From Burkholderiaceae bacterium (GTDB lineage Bacteria; Pseudomonadota; Gammaproteobacteria; Burkholderiales; Burkholderiaceae_F), in the NCBI GenBank assembly GCA_022843955.1, contig JALHMQ010000006.1, forward strand, positions 124,001 to 188,000: 64,000 nt of DNA, read 5' to 3'. Each line of letters opens with the position of its first letter. Within the stretch, counting starts at the first letter, position 1. Shown here piece after piece: positions 41,810-54,991 of this stretch. A program made the position numbers and the translations under genes. The notes beneath the pieces were generated by a model. That model did not search any database. It saw only the letters and a list, made by a program, of their open reading frames with translations, and was not told the origin of the DNA.

Positions 41810-42609
41810 CCGACGGCGGCCAGCCGCTGGACTCGGCGGCCCGCCCGCGCGCGCGCTATCTGTCGTTCGCGCTGCTGTTCGCAACCAGCCAGCTCAAGCT
41901 GCGCTACCGCCGCGCCTGGCTCGGCCGCGTGTGGAACCTGCTGGAGCCGCTGCTGTTCCTCGGCGTGCTGAGCGTGGTGTTCTCGGTGGTCAACCGGGCC
42001 GACCTGCGCGACTTCGCCGTCTATCTGTTCGCCGGCCTGGTGCCATGGCGCTACATGGAGCGCGCGATTTGCAGCGGCGCGGACTCGATCGCCGACGGTG
42101 CCTGGCTGCTCAAGCGGACCGCCGCGCCGGCCCAGGTGCTGCCGCTGGTGGCGTGGCTGTCGGCGACCGTCGATTTCGCCTTCAGCTTCGTCGCGCTGCT
42201 GCTGGCACTCGGGCTGCTGCTGAACCAGTGGACCGTGCACCTGCTGGTGCTGCCGCTGTCGATCGCCGCGATCGGCCTGGTGAGCCTCGGCTTCGGCATG
42301 ATCTTCGCGGTGCTCAACGTGTTCGCGCGCGACGTCAAGCCGCTGCTGCAGGTGGCACTGATGCTGCTGTTCTTTTCGTCGCCGGTGCTGATCATGAAGT
42401 CGAGCGTTCCCGTCGGCAGCCTGGTGCAGCAGATCTTCGAGTGGCACCCGCTGGCGCCGCTGCTGGCGCTGTTCCAGAAGCCGATCCATGCCCAGCAGTG
42501 GCCAGCAGCGAGCGACTGGCTGCTGTCGCTGGGCGCCGGGCTGGCGGCCTGCGCGATCGGCTTCGCACTGGTGCGCTGGAAGGCGCGCCGCTTCTACTTC
42601 TACCTATGA
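41794..42609 (+). CDS. ABC-2 type polysaccharide export permease (Wzm/KpsM-like)
   Basis: A 271-residue membrane protein with about six hydrophobic segments. The N-terminal cytoplasmic helix LKLRYRRAWLGRVWNLLEPL is the polysaccharide-permease signature that precedes the first membrane span. Later segments include YLFAGLVPWRYMERAICSGA, VLNVFARDVKPLLQVALMLL and FFSSPVLIMKSSVP. It would form the channel for lipid-linked O-antigen or a similar glycan. The partner ATPase is encoded next with a 4-base overlap. Confidence 0.9.
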   Translation: MAVQLADGGQPLDSAARPRARYLSFALLFATSQLKLRYRRAWLGRVWNLLEPLLFLGVLSVVFSVVNRADLRDFAVYLFAGLVPWRYMERAICSGADSIADGAWLLKRTAAPAQVLPLVAWLSATVDFAFSFVALLLALGLLLNQWTVHLLVLPLSIAAIGLVSLGFGMIFAVLNVFARDVKPLLQVALMLLFFSSPVLIMKSSVPVGSLVQQIFEWHPLAPLLALFQKPIHAQQWPAASDWLLSLGAGLAACAIGFALVRWKARRFYFYL

Positions 42610-43340
42610 GCGATGCGATCCGCCTCGAGCATGTGTCGGTCGGCTTCGACCGCCAGCGCGTGCGCACGCGCCGGCTGGTCGATGCGCTCGATCCGCGCCG
42701 TTGGCGCAGCGGACGCGAGCCATTCCAGGCGCTGCGCGACGTCAGCCTGCAGATCCGCACTGGCGAACGGGTCGGACTGATCGGCCGCAACGGCGCCGGC
42801 AAGTCGACGCTGCTGCGCGTGATGGCAGGCGTGATCGCGCCGCAGACCGGCCAGGTGGCGCTGGCGCCGGGGCTGACGCTGTCGCCGCTGATCGAGCTGG
42901 GCATCGGCTTTCATCCCGAGCTGTCCGGACGCGAGAACTGCTATCTGGGCGGCACGCTGATCGGCCACGCGCCGCGCGAGATGGATCGGCGCATCGACGA
43001 GATCATCGCCTTCGCCGAACTCGAGCAGTTCATCGACCAGCCGGTCAAGACCTATTCGTCGGGCATGTTCGCGCGGCTGGCCTTCGCGCTGGCGACCAGC
43101 ATCCGGCCCGACGTGCTGCTGGTGGATGAGGTGCTGTCGGTGGGCGACCAGTTCTTCGCCAAGAAGAGCATCGCCCGCATGCAGAAGCTGATGGCGCAGG
43201 GTTCGACCGTGATCCTGGTGTCGCACAGCCTCGACCTGCTGGTGACGCAGTGCAGCCGCCTAGTGTGGCTGGAGCACGGCACCATTGTGCGCGACGGGCC
43301 GAGCGCCGAGGTCGCCGCCGCCTATCGCACGTCGCACTGA
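42606..43340 (+). CDS. ABC transporter ATPase for polysaccharide export (Wzt/KpsT-like)
   Basis: A 244-residue ATPase. Walker A is GLIGRNGAGKSTLLRVMAGV, the signature is TYSSGMFARLAFAL, and Walker B is PDVLLVDEVLSVGDQFFAKK followed by a His switch in VILVSHSLDL. The short N-terminal insertion (QRVRTRRLVDALDPRRWRSG) and SPLIELGIGFHPELSGRENC are typical of Wzt/TagH-class exporters. It has no C-terminal carbohydrate-binding domain, so any O-antigen is probably capped or recognised differently. It is partner to the preceding permease. Confidence 0.92.
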   Translation: MSDAIRLEHVSVGFDRQRVRTRRLVDALDPRRWRSGREPFQALRDVSLQIRTGERVGLIGRNGAGKSTLLRVMAGVIAPQTGQVALAPGLTLSPLIELGIGFHPELSGRENCYLGGTLIGHAPREMDRRIDEIIAFAELEQFIDQPVKTYSSGMFARLAFALATSIRPDVLLVDEVLSVGDQFFAKKSIARMQKLMAQGSTVILVSHSLDLLVTQCSRLVWLEHGTIVRDGPSAEVAAAYRTSH

Positions 43341-43354
43341 GCGAGCCGCTGCCG

Positions 43355-44548
43355 ATGACCGCCTCGCCCCGCCCGCAGCGCGCTGCCGCTGTCGTGCACG
43401 ACCACTTCTCGATGCCGGGCGGCGGCGAACGCACTGCGCTCGCACTGCGCACGACGCTCGATGCCGACCTGTGGACCGGCTTCGTGCACGGCGCGCCGGC
43501 GCGTGCGCTGCTCGGGCGCGAACTCGACCATCTGCGCACGGTGGCGCCGCGCCTGCCGGTGCCACTGGTGCGCACGCTGCTGCTGAGCTACCTGATGCCG
43601 CGCGTGCCGCTGGCCGACTACCGGCTGGCCGTGCTCAGCGGCAACAGCGCCGCCTGCGCGCTGCTGGGCGAGCGGCCCGGCCGCAGCGTGATCTACTGCC
43701 ACTCGCCGCCGCGCTACCTGTTCGACCAGCGCGACTTGCTGCGTCGGCGCGTGCCGGCCACCCTGCGCCCGCTGGCCGATGCGCTGCTGCGCGATTTCGA
43801 GCAGCGCTATCGCTCCGCGATCGACCGCAGCGACCTGATCCTGGCCAATTCGGAAACGGTGCGCGCGCGCGTGCAGCGCTATCTCCACCGCGATGCGCAG
43901 GTCGTGCATCCTCCGGTGGACACGGCGGCGTTTCGCTGGCTCGCCGCCGGCGACTACTTCGTCTCGGCCGCGCGCATCGCGCCGCTCAAGCGGGTCGAGG
44001 CGATCGTGCGTGCCTTCCTGCGCCTGCCGCAGCAGCCCCTGGTGGTGCTGTCGGGCGGACCCGACGAGCGCCGGCTGCGGGCGCTGGCGGCCGGTGCGGC
44101 CAATATCCGGTTCACCGGCTGGGTGTCGGATGCCGAGCGCAGCGAGCTGATCGGCCGCTGCCGCGCCACGATCTACGTGCCGGTCGATGAGGATTTCGGC
44201 TTGTCACCGGTGGAGTCGATGGCGGCCGGCAAGCCGGTGATCGGCGTGCAGGAAGGCGGCCTGTGCGAGACCGTGCAGCACGCGCGCACCGGCCTGCTGC
44301 TGCCACCAGATTTCCGGCGCGACGACCTGTGCGAGGCGGTGGGTGCGATGGATGCCCAGCGTTCGCGCGACATGCGTGACGCTTGCGAGCGGCGGGCCGG
44401 CGACTTCTCCGAGGCGCGCTTCCGGCAGCGATTCGCCGATGTCTGCCTGCCGGCCTCCTGCCGCCGCCCGGCCCGGTCCAACGCCGTCGGCGGGACGCCC
44501 GCCGACCGGCTTGCTGCCAGCGCCATCGTGCCGGGGACGCTGCAATGA
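43355..44548 (+). CDS. Family 4-type glycosyltransferase
   Basis: A 397-residue enzyme from ATG 43355. The N-terminal acceptor domain begins AAAVVHDHFSMPGGGERTAL. GT-B C-terminal motifs are FVSAARIAPLKRVEAIVRAF, NIRFTGWVSDAERSELIGRC and the donor-site VDEDFGLSPVESMAAGKPVI (EX7E). It uses a nucleotide-sugar donor to extend the glycan exported by the adjacent ABC system. The last 30 residues are low complexity. It overlaps the next glycosyltransferase by 4 bases. Confidence 0.88.
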   Translation: MTASPRPQRAAAVVHDHFSMPGGGERTALALRTTLDADLWTGFVHGAPARALLGRELDHLRTVAPRLPVPLVRTLLLSYLMPRVPLADYRLAVLSGNSAACALLGERPGRSVIYCHSPPRYLFDQRDLLRRRVPATLRPLADALLRDFEQRYRSAIDRSDLILANSETVRARVQRYLHRDAQVVHPPVDTAAFRWLAAGDYFVSAARIAPLKRVEAIVRAFLRLPQQPLVVLSGGPDERRLRALAAGAANIRFTGWVSDAERSELIGRCRATIYVPVDEDFGLSPVESMAAGKPVIGVQEGGLCETVQHARTGLLLPPDFRRDDLCEAVGAMDAQRSRDMRDACERRAGDFSEARFRQRFADVCLPASCRRPARSNAVGGTPADRLAASAIVPGTLQ

Positions 44549-45696
44549 GGGTCCTGCATGTCTACAAGCGCTTCTATCCGGACCGCTACGGCGGTGTCGA
44601 GCGCATGCTGCATCAGCTGGTGGCCTCGACCGAGCGCTGTGGCGTGCGCAATACCGTGCTGTCGATCGCCATGGCCGACCCGCTGGTCGAGGACATGCCA
44701 GCCGGACTGCGCACGCTGCGCCTGCGCCAGAGCTTCGAGATCGCCTCCACCCCGTTCTCACTGGAGGCGGCGCTGCGCTTCCGTCACTTGAGCCGCGGCT
44801 TTGACCTGCTGCACTTTCACTATCCGTGGCCGTTCGGCGACCTGCTGGCGCTGCTGCGGCCGGCGCGCCTGCCGTACGTGGTCACCTACCACTCCGACAT
44901 CGTGCGGCAGAAGCGCCTCGAGTCGCTGTATGCGCCGCTGCGACGCGGCTTCCTGGCCGGCGCCGCCTCGATCGTGGCGACCTCCGCCAACTACCTGGCC
45001 ACCAGCAGCACGCTGCAGGCGCTGCGCCACAAGACACGCGTGATCCCGATCGGACTCGACCCCGCGCACTACCCGCCGCCGGAGTCGGCGCGCCTGACTC
45101 ACTGGCGCGCGCGCCTGGGCAGCGGCTTCTTCCTGTTCGTCGGCGTGCTGCGCTACTACAAGGGCCTGCACATCCTGCTGCAGGCGAACGCCGGGCTCGA
45201 CCTGCCGCTGGTGATCGTGGGCGCCGGACCGGTCGAGGCCGACCTCAAACGGCAGGCCGCCGCGTTGCAGCTGCAGAACACGGTGTTCCTCGGCGCCTTG
45301 CCCGAGGCCGACAAGGCCGCCCTGCTGCACCTGTCGCGCGCGCTGGTGTTTCCCTCGCACCTGCGCAGCGAGGCCTTCGGCATCTCGCTGCTCGAAGGCG
45401 CGCTGTTCGGCAAGCCGCTGGTCTCCTCCGAACTGGGCACCGGCTCCAGCTACATCAATCTCGACGGCATCACCGGCATCGTGGTGCCGCCGTCCGATCC
45501 GGCCGCGCTGAAGGCCGCCCTGCTGCGGCTGGCCACCGACGATCGCCTGTGCGCGCGGCTCGGCAAGCAGGCACGCGAGCGCTTCATGCGCCGCTTCACC
45601 GCCGAGCGCATGAGCGACGGCTACCTCGCGCTGTACCGATCGGTGCTGCAGGATGCGCCCGACCAGCCGGCGGCCGATCCGCTCGAAGCGACCTGA
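44545..45696 (+). CDS. Family 4-type glycosyltransferase
   Basis: A 383-residue GT-B enzyme starting MRVLHVYKRFYPDRYGGVER. C-terminal motifs are GFFLFVGVLRYYKGLHILLQ, TVFLGALPEADKAALLHLSR and FPSHLRSEAFGISLLEGALF (EX7E). LPYVVTYHSDIVRQKRLE is typical of mannosyltransferase-like members. It is the last gene of the polysaccharide operon and ends 19 bases from the convergent hybrid-kinase gene, with no room for a separate terminator. Confidence 0.9.
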   Translation: MRVLHVYKRFYPDRYGGVERMLHQLVASTERCGVRNTVLSIAMADPLVEDMPAGLRTLRLRQSFEIASTPFSLEAALRFRHLSRGFDLLHFHYPWPFGDLLALLRPARLPYVVTYHSDIVRQKRLESLYAPLRRGFLAGAASIVATSANYLATSSTLQALRHKTRVIPIGLDPAHYPPPESARLTHWRARLGSGFFLFVGVLRYYKGLHILLQANAGLDLPLVIVGAGPVEADLKRQAAALQLQNTVFLGALPEADKAALLHLSRALVFPSHLRSEAFGISLLEGALFGKPLVSSELGTGSSYINLDGITGIVVPPSDPAALKAALLRLATDDRLCARLGKQARERFMRRFTAERMSDGYLALYRSVLQDAPDQPAADPLEAT

Positions 45697-45715
45697 GCGC
45701 CGTCGCGCGCTGGCC

Positions 45716-48496
<2,781 letters not shown>

Positions 48497-48632
48497 ACGT
48501 CCCCCGCAGCCGCGATCGAAATTCTGCGACTGTCAGCGCGATCGCCGCCCCGATGTCTGCGCATCGACGACATGACCGCCCCTCCGGGCACGAACACTAG
48601 ACGATCGGGATGTATTCCCGCAAAGCGACAGA

Positions 48633-49880
48633 TCAGCGCACCCCCGGACGGATGCGTGCCACGCCGCCGTAGCTGCCGACCCAGAGGGTGCCGTCGGCGC
48701 CGGTGGCCATCGAGAACACGCGGTTGCTGAACAGGCCATCGGCCGTCGTCATCACCTCGAACTTGCCGTCGCGCGGCGTGGCCAGGCCGTTGTTGGTGCC
48801 GATCCACAGGCGCTTGCGCGCGTCGATGTGCAACATGAACACGTGATTGCCGGGTAGACCGTCGTCGACCGTAAAGGTCTTCCACGCCTTGCCGTCGAAG
48901 CGCGACAGGCCGCCGCCCCAGGTCCCGGCCCACACCATGCCGTTGTCGTCGACCGCCAGCGCGACGATGTAATTGGGGTTGTAGGCGACGTCGACCCCGG
49001 TCAGACCCATCTCTTCCTTCTGCTTGGCGTGATGCTGCGACACGGTCGACGGATCGGTCTTGAATTCGATCTGGTGCTTGACCTTCTCGTAGGGCGCGCC
49101 GAGCCCCTTGGCGTGGTTCCAGTTGTGCCAGTCGCCGCCCCGATACCGCGCCAGTCCGCCCTCGGTGGCCAGCCAGATGTCGCCGTTGCGGCCCTCGGCC
49201 AGGCCATAGACCCAGTCATTGGGCAGGCCGCCCTTGGTGCTGTCGACCGTGAACAGATCCCACTTGCTGCGATCCTTGAGCGCACCGCCGCGGATCCGGT
49301 TGACGCCGGACCAGGTCGCCACCCAGACGTCGCCGTTTTTCGCATGCAGCACGTCGTAGACGAAGGCGTCGCCCAGCCCTTCGGGGATGTTGTAGGTCTC
49401 CCAGGTCTGCTTCGCTTCGTCCAGCAGCGACAGGCCGCCGCCGTAGGTGCCCAGCGCCAGCCGGCCCTGCAGGCGACCGACGTAGAAGACGCCATTGGAT
49501 AGCAGCCCGCTCTTGATGTCGTACAGCTTGTACTCGTCGGTGCGAATGTCGTAGCGCACCGCGCCGCCCGAGGTGCCGACCCAGGTCACGTCGCCGTCGA
49601 CGAAGATGCGCTTGACGTTCTTGTTGCCGACGCGGAAGTGAGTGAACTTCTGCGCCGGGTCATGGCCGACCACCTTGCCTTCGCGCTGCGGCTCCTGCGC
49701 CGGGGGCAGCGGCGGGTGGTTCAGCGGCACGCCGTTGGCCGGCGCGACTGCAGCGGTGGTGCTGGGCGCCGCCGGCGCAGGCGGCGCGCCGATCGCAGCG
49801 CGGCCGGCGAAGTAGCTGACAGCGGCGGTCGCGCCAATGCTCAGCGCCGCCAGCACGACGATCTTTCGATTGCTCAACAC
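48633..49880 (-). CDS. Membrane-anchored two-component-regulator-type beta-propeller protein
   Basis: A 415-residue protein with a GTG start at 49880, preceded by GGAGGAAG. One N-terminal hydrophobic segment (VVLAALSIGATAAVSYFAG) and a Pro/Ala linker precede a propeller of reg_prop-type blades: VTWVGTSGGAVRYDI, DVWVATWSGVNRIRGGALKD, DIWLATEGGLARYRGGDWHN, MVWAGTWGGGLSRFDGKAWK, RLWIGTNNGLATPRDGKFE and TLWVGSYGGVARI. Such propellers form the sensing part of large hybrid sensors but here are not fused to a kinase. It is the fourth gene of the sigma54-type operon and a paralogue of the preceding propeller. Confidence 0.8.
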   Translation of the reverse strand: MLSNRKIVVLAALSIGATAAVSYFAGRAAIGAPPAPAAPSTTAAVAPANGVPLNHPPLPPAQEPQREGKVVGHDPAQKFTHFRVGNKNVKRIFVDGDVTWVGTSGGAVRYDIRTDEYKLYDIKSGLLSNGVFYVGRLQGRLALGTYGGGLSLLDEAKQTWETYNIPEGLGDAFVYDVLHAKNGDVWVATWSGVNRIRGGALKDRSKWDLFTVDSTKGGLPNDWVYGLAEGRNGDIWLATEGGLARYRGGDWHNWNHAKGLGAPYEKVKHQIEFKTDPSTVSQHHAKQKEEMGLTGVDVAYNPNYIVALAVDDNGMVWAGTWGGGLSRFDGKAWKTFTVDDGLPGNHVFMLHIDARKRLWIGTNNGLATPRDGKFEVMTTADGLFSNRVFSMATGADGTLWVGSYGGVARIRPGVR

Positions 49881-49923
49881 GATGACTTCCTCCGTTCGCG
49901 CCGCGGCGTCGTGCCGCGGCACC

Positions 49924-50979
49924 TCAGCGCGCGATGCGCGCCACGCCCTTGCGGGTGCCGACCCACGCGTCGCCGTTGGCCGCCACGGCGATCGCGTACA
50001 CATGCGGACCGGGCAGGCCGTCGGCCTCGCGCAACGTGGTCCATTGCTTGCCGTCCCAGCGCGACACGCCATTGCTGGTGCCGAACCACAGCGCACCGTC
50101 GGGCGCCTGCACGATGGCGTAGACGATGTTGGCGGCGAGCCCGTCCCTGGCCGTGTAATTGCGCCAGGCCTTGCCGTCGAAGCGCGAAGCGCCACCGCCC
50201 CAGGTGCCGGCCCAGATGGCGCCATCGGCGGCGGCCAGCATCGAGAACACATAGTTCGGGTTGTAGGTGGCCTTGCCTTCGACGCCGACCGACAGGTCGT
50301 GGCGCGAACGCGTGCCCAGACCGGTGTTGGTGCTGAAAGGCAAGTTTTCGACGTTGGGCGCGCCCAGGCCGTCCTTGTGCGTCCACGCGCTCCAGGTCTT
50401 GCCGTCGAGCATCGACACTCCGCCCTCGGTGCCGAACCACACCCGGTCACGGGCGTCGATGGCGATGCCGTACACCCACTCGTTGACAAGCTCCTTCACG
50501 TAGGTGGTGAGCTTGCCGGTGGCGAGGTCGTAGCGGTTGGCGCCGGCCCAGGTGCCGATCCACAGCGTGCCGTCCTTCTGGCTGTCAAAGGCGTAGACCC
50601 AGTAGTCGGCCAGGCCGTGCATCGGGAAGAAGGTCTTCCACTTGCCGTCCTTGTAGCGCGACGCACCGCCCGAGTTGGTGCCGAACCATTTGTAACCCTG
50701 CTTGTCGATGGCGACCGCGAACACGTACTCGTTGGCCAGACCCTCCTTGCGCGTGAAGGTGCGGCGCAGCTGGCCGCTGCCGAGCGCGACTTCGTGCACG
50801 CCGGCCGAGGTGCCGACCCACAAGGCGTTCTGGGCCCGTTCGATGGTCAACGCCCGCACATAGACGGCAGGCCCGACTTCGAAGACGTCCTTCACCTTGA
50901 AGGCGGGTTGGGCGGCGGCCAGCGATGCAACCAGCATCAGAACCGCGGCCATGCCAGCGCGCAGCATCAGACGGAACAA
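49924..50979 (-). CDS. Exported two-component-regulator-type beta-propeller protein
   Basis: About 351 residues. TTG 50979 is preferred for the GGAGG 5 bases upstream; ATG 50967 is the alternative. A signal peptide (MAAVLMLVASLAAAQPA) precedes propeller blades ALWVGTSAGVHEVALGSGQL, YKWFGTNSGGASRYKDGKWK, TLWIGTWAGANRYDLATGKL, RVWFGTEGGVSMLDGKTWSA, AIWAGTWGGGASRFDGKAWR and ALWFGTSNGVSRWDGKQWTT. Its product should be periplasmic. It overlaps no gene but starts within 11 bases of the cytochrome gene end, so it is co-transcribed with it. Confidence 0.8.
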   Translation of the reverse strand: MFRLMLRAGMAAVLMLVASLAAAQPAFKVKDVFEVGPAVYVRALTIERAQNALWVGTSAGVHEVALGSGQLRRTFTRKEGLANEYVFAVAIDKQGYKWFGTNSGGASRYKDGKWKTFFPMHGLADYWVYAFDSQKDGTLWIGTWAGANRYDLATGKLTTYVKELVNEWVYGIAIDARDRVWFGTEGGVSMLDGKTWSAWTHKDGLGAPNVENLPFSTNTGLGTRSRHDLSVGVEGKATYNPNYVFSMLAAADGAIWAGTWGGGASRFDGKAWRNYTARDGLAANIVYAIVQAPDGALWFGTSNGVSRWDGKQWTTLREADGLPGPHVYAIAVAANGDAWVGTRKGVARIAR

Positions 50980-50989
50980 GCAAACCTCC

Positions 50990-51331
50990 TCAGCGCAGCG
51001 TGCGCAGATAGGCGACGACATCGAGGATCTCGCGGTCGCGCAGCAGCCCCTGGAAGGCCGGCATCGCGCCCTTGCCGTTGCGCACCGATTGCATCAGCGA
51101 CGGGTCGGGCTGGAACAGCCGCTCCTGGCGCGAGAAGTCGGGCGCGGTCGGCAACACGGGGCGGCCGGAGGGGCCGTGGCAGTTGGCGCAATAGGCGCGG
51201 TAGATCTCGCCACCACGGATGACGTCGGCAGCCGATCCGGTGCCGGCGCTCAGCGCCAGCAGGCAGGCAGTCGCGAACTGCAGCGGACGGCGTCGGCGCG
51301 GGCGCGCGCCTGCCACAGGTTGGGCACTCAC
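50990..51331 (-). CDS. Small monohaem cytochrome c (GTG start)
   Basis: A 113-residue exported cytochrome c. The GTG start at 51331 overlaps the upstream stop codon (GTGA). A signal peptide (LQFATACLLALSAGTGSA) is followed by YRAYCANCHGPSGRPV (CXXCH) and the axial Met in GKGAMPAFQGLLRDREILDV near the end. It is a class I cytochrome of normal size, a likely soluble electron carrier. It lies between a Sel1-repeat gene and two propeller genes. Confidence 0.88.
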   Translation of the reverse strand: MSAQPVAGARPRRRRPLQFATACLLALSAGTGSAADVIRGGEIYRAYCANCHGPSGRPVLPTAPDFSRQERLFQPDPSLMQSVRNGKGAMPAFQGLLRDREILDVVAYLRTLR

Positions 51332-51963
51332 TTCCTGGCTCCGGCGGCGCGCGGCCGCTGGCTCGCCAGCCGCGCCTGCCAGCGCGCAGCCTCGGCGGCG
51401 TCGGGCGCGACGCCATGCTGGCCCTGCTGATAGACCGCCACCAGGCGCTCGATGCTGCGCAGGTCTCCTGTCTCGGCGGCGCGGCGCAGCGCGGCGAGTG
51501 CCTGGATGTCGGTCGCATCGTCGCCAAGCATCGCTGCGTCTGTGCGCAGGTACGCATCGGCCACCGCCCGGATCGCCGCCGGCTGGCCCTGCTCCGCGGC
51601 GCTCGCGTACAGCCGAAACGCAGCGCGCGGATCGCGCGGTGCCGCGCGCCCTTCGATCAGCAGCCCGGCCAGTGCCACCTGCGCATCCGCATGGCCCTGT
51701 GCCGCGGCGCGCCGGTACAGCGCCAGCGCTTCCTGTGTCAGTCCGGCGTTGTCGAGAATGAATGCAAGCAGGGACTGCGAGGGGGCATGGCCCGCCTCGG
51801 ACGCGCGTCGCAACGGCGTCATGGCGCCGGTCACATCGCCGCCGCGAAACGCCTGCAGCCCGGCCGCGAAATCTGCGGCCGGTTCGGCGGCACCGGCGCT
51901 GCCGGTGATGCACGCGCCGATCAACATCGCCAGTACCTGCCGTGTCCGCCGCGCGCGCTGCAC
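51328..51963 (-). CDS. Exported Sel1-repeat protein, first gene of the sigma54-type operon
   Basis: About 211 residues from GTG 51963, which has AGGGGAGG upstream; ATG 51981 is another in-frame start. A signal peptide (VLAMLIGACITGSAGAAE) is followed by Sel1-like repeats: AMTPLRRASEAGHAPSQSLL, ALALYRRAAAQGHADAQVAL, AFRLYASAAEQGQPAAIRAV and LAALRRAAETGDLRS. Sel1 repeats mediate protein-protein contacts. It is similar in type to the Sel1 protein at 55043 beyond the regulator pair. A sigma54-type promoter lies just upstream. Confidence 0.8.
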   Translation of the reverse strand: MQRARRTRQVLAMLIGACITGSAGAAEPAADFAAGLQAFRGGDVTGAMTPLRRASEAGHAPSQSLLAFILDNAGLTQEALALYRRAAAQGHADAQVALAGLLIEGRAAPRDPRAAFRLYASAAEQGQPAAIRAVADAYLRTDAAMLGDDATDIQALAALRRAAETGDLRSIERLVAVYQQGQHGVAPDAAEAARWQARLASQRPRAAGARK

Positions 51964-51992
51964 ATGACCTCCCCTTGTCATGCGACGGGTGC

Positions 51993-52008
51993 TGCGATTT
52001 TCGTGCCA
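51993..52008 (-). promoter_or_regulatory. Sigma54-type (-24/-12) promoter for the Sel1-cytochrome-propeller operon
   Basis: On the minus strand: TGGCACGAAAATCGCA. It fits TGGCACG-N4-TTGCA with one mismatch (C at the second T of the -12 element). It is 30 bases upstream of GTG 51963, so transcription would start near 51983. The adjacent upstream gene encodes an NtrC-family sigma54 activator. Confidence 0.65.
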
Positions 52009-52026
52009 GCGATCGAGGCCGGCGGC

Positions 52027-53403
<1,377 letters not shown>

Positions 53404-53466
53404 CCTTCCCCCTCTGGCCCTGACGGCGCCGCGATCGGGCGTGCCGGCGGACCGGTTCTTTCTTGT

Positions 53467-54966
53467 CTACTGCGCCAGCGAGGCCGCGTCCTCGGCCGGC
53501 AGTCGCAGCACGATGGAGCATAGTCCGTGTCTGTCGCGCTGCAGTGTCAGTCGGCCGCCCAGCGAACCGACGATCGAGCCGCATACCTCGACCGCGTGTT
53601 CCACCGCCGCAGCGCGTGGCGGCATGCCTTCGGCCACGATCTCCACCACGACCGCCAGCGCCACCGCGCCGGCGTCCGCCGCGGCGGTTTCGGCATGCCG
53701 CGTGCGCAGCGTAATCCGGCCACCGACGTGGTCGGCCACGACCGCCGCCGACACCTCGTTGAGCAGACGCAGCAGCACCAGCTCGACCGGGTCGGCCAGC
53801 GCGCGCGCTGCCGGCAGTTGCGGATCGAGCGCCAGCACGAACTCGGCACCACGGAATCGCTTGTCGTAGCGCAGGAACTGCAGCATCGGCCGCAGCAGCC
53901 CGTTGACGTCGAGCCAGGTGAGGTTGTCGGCGCGCGGCGTGGCGACATGGGAGATCTGGCGCGTCACGGTCGCCAGCCGGTGCACTTCGCCCAGCAGCCG
54001 GTGCGCCCGCTGCTCGGCGTCGCCGGCCGACAGGCCACCGTCGCTTGCCGCCAGGTCCTGCGCCACGCCGGCGATCGCCATCAGCGGGTTGTTGACCTCA
54101 TGCGCGACGCTGGCCGCCAGCGCGCCCAGCGTGGCCATCTTCTCCTGGTGCGCGTGGCGCTGCTGCTCGAGCTCGAGCTGGCGCGCGCGCGCGTCGAGGT
54201 CTGCGGCCATGGTGTTCAGCGCGCGCGTGAGCTGGCCGAGCTCGTCGTCGCGATCGACCGCCAGTGGCGGCTGCCGCTCGCTGCGCACGATCTCGCTCGC
54301 CCATGCCTGCAGGCGCGCGATGTCGCGCGTCATGCGCGTGAAGAACGTCACCACCAGCGCACCGAAGGCGGCGGCACCGATCAGCAGCAGCAGGTACGAG
54401 ATGCGAGTGACCTCGCCGAAGCGCGCCTGGTAGTGCTCGGTGACCGCCTGCCGTTCCAGCGCCGCGCGATCGCGCTCGATCGCCACCTCTTCCTGGACCC
54501 GGAGCAGGACGTCGCGCAGATCACTCGCGGTCGAGCGCAGCGGCTGCGCCTCGAACGCGCCTCGGGCGCGTCCGATCGCTCGCAGCGAACGCTCGGCCGC
54601 GGCGTTGTGCTCCACCAGGCCTTCGACCGCGCGCTGCGCGCCGTCCACCGCCAGCACCGTTGCGCGCGTCGGCGCCAGGTCGGGCGGCAGCGGCGCCAGG
54701 ATCGCTTCCTGGACTTCGACACTGGCACCCGCCACCGCCACCTCGGCCTTGGCGAGCATGCGTTCATACCAGTGCAGTCGATCCAGCGTCGCGACATCGG
54801 CCTGCAGCCCGCCACGCAGGCTCGTGACGTAAAGCGCGGCACCCAGCGCGTACACGAGTGCCGCGGCCATCGCCAGCACGCCCTTGCCGCGTAGCGTGCG
54901 CGGCAGCGGCCAGCGACGCATCCTCGCCCAGGGCAGAGCGCGGGACGATGCGCTAAGCACAGTCAT
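53467..54966 (-). CDS. Sensor histidine kinase with HAMP domain (divergent ATPase region)
   Basis: A 499-residue membrane kinase. The first membrane helix is GVLAMAAALVYALGAALYV. A helical periplasmic sensor region covers about 50-190, with a second helix at SYLLLLIGAAAFGALVVTFF. HAMP (RLQAWASEIVRSERQ, DDELGQLTRALNTMAADLDA) and HisKA (LGALAASVAHEVNNPLMAIA, His near 286) follow. The C-terminal ATPase-like part has LLRLLNEVSAAVVADH but no clear DxGxG loop or GxGLG lid, so ATP binding may be weakened. It is the likely partner of the NtrC-family regulator, read just downstream. Confidence 0.85.
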   Translation of the reverse strand: MTVLSASSRALPWARMRRWPLPRTLRGKGVLAMAAALVYALGAALYVTSLRGGLQADVATLDRLHWYERMLAKAEVAVAGASVEVQEAILAPLPPDLAPTRATVLAVDGAQRAVEGLVEHNAAAERSLRAIGRARGAFEAQPLRSTASDLRDVLLRVQEEVAIERDRAALERQAVTEHYQARFGEVTRISYLLLLIGAAAFGALVVTFFTRMTRDIARLQAWASEIVRSERQPPLAVDRDDELGQLTRALNTMAADLDARARQLELEQQRHAHQEKMATLGALAASVAHEVNNPLMAIAGVAQDLAASDGGLSAGDAEQRAHRLLGEVHRLATVTRQISHVATPRADNLTWLDVNGLLRPMLQFLRYDKRFRGAEFVLALDPQLPAARALADPVELVLLRLLNEVSAAVVADHVGGRITLRTRHAETAAADAGAVALAVVVEIVAEGMPPRAAAVEHAVEVCGSIVGSLGGRLTLQRDRHGLCSIVLRLPAEDAASLAQ

Positions 54967-54991
54967 CGCCTGTCATGCGCGCACGCGCCAC

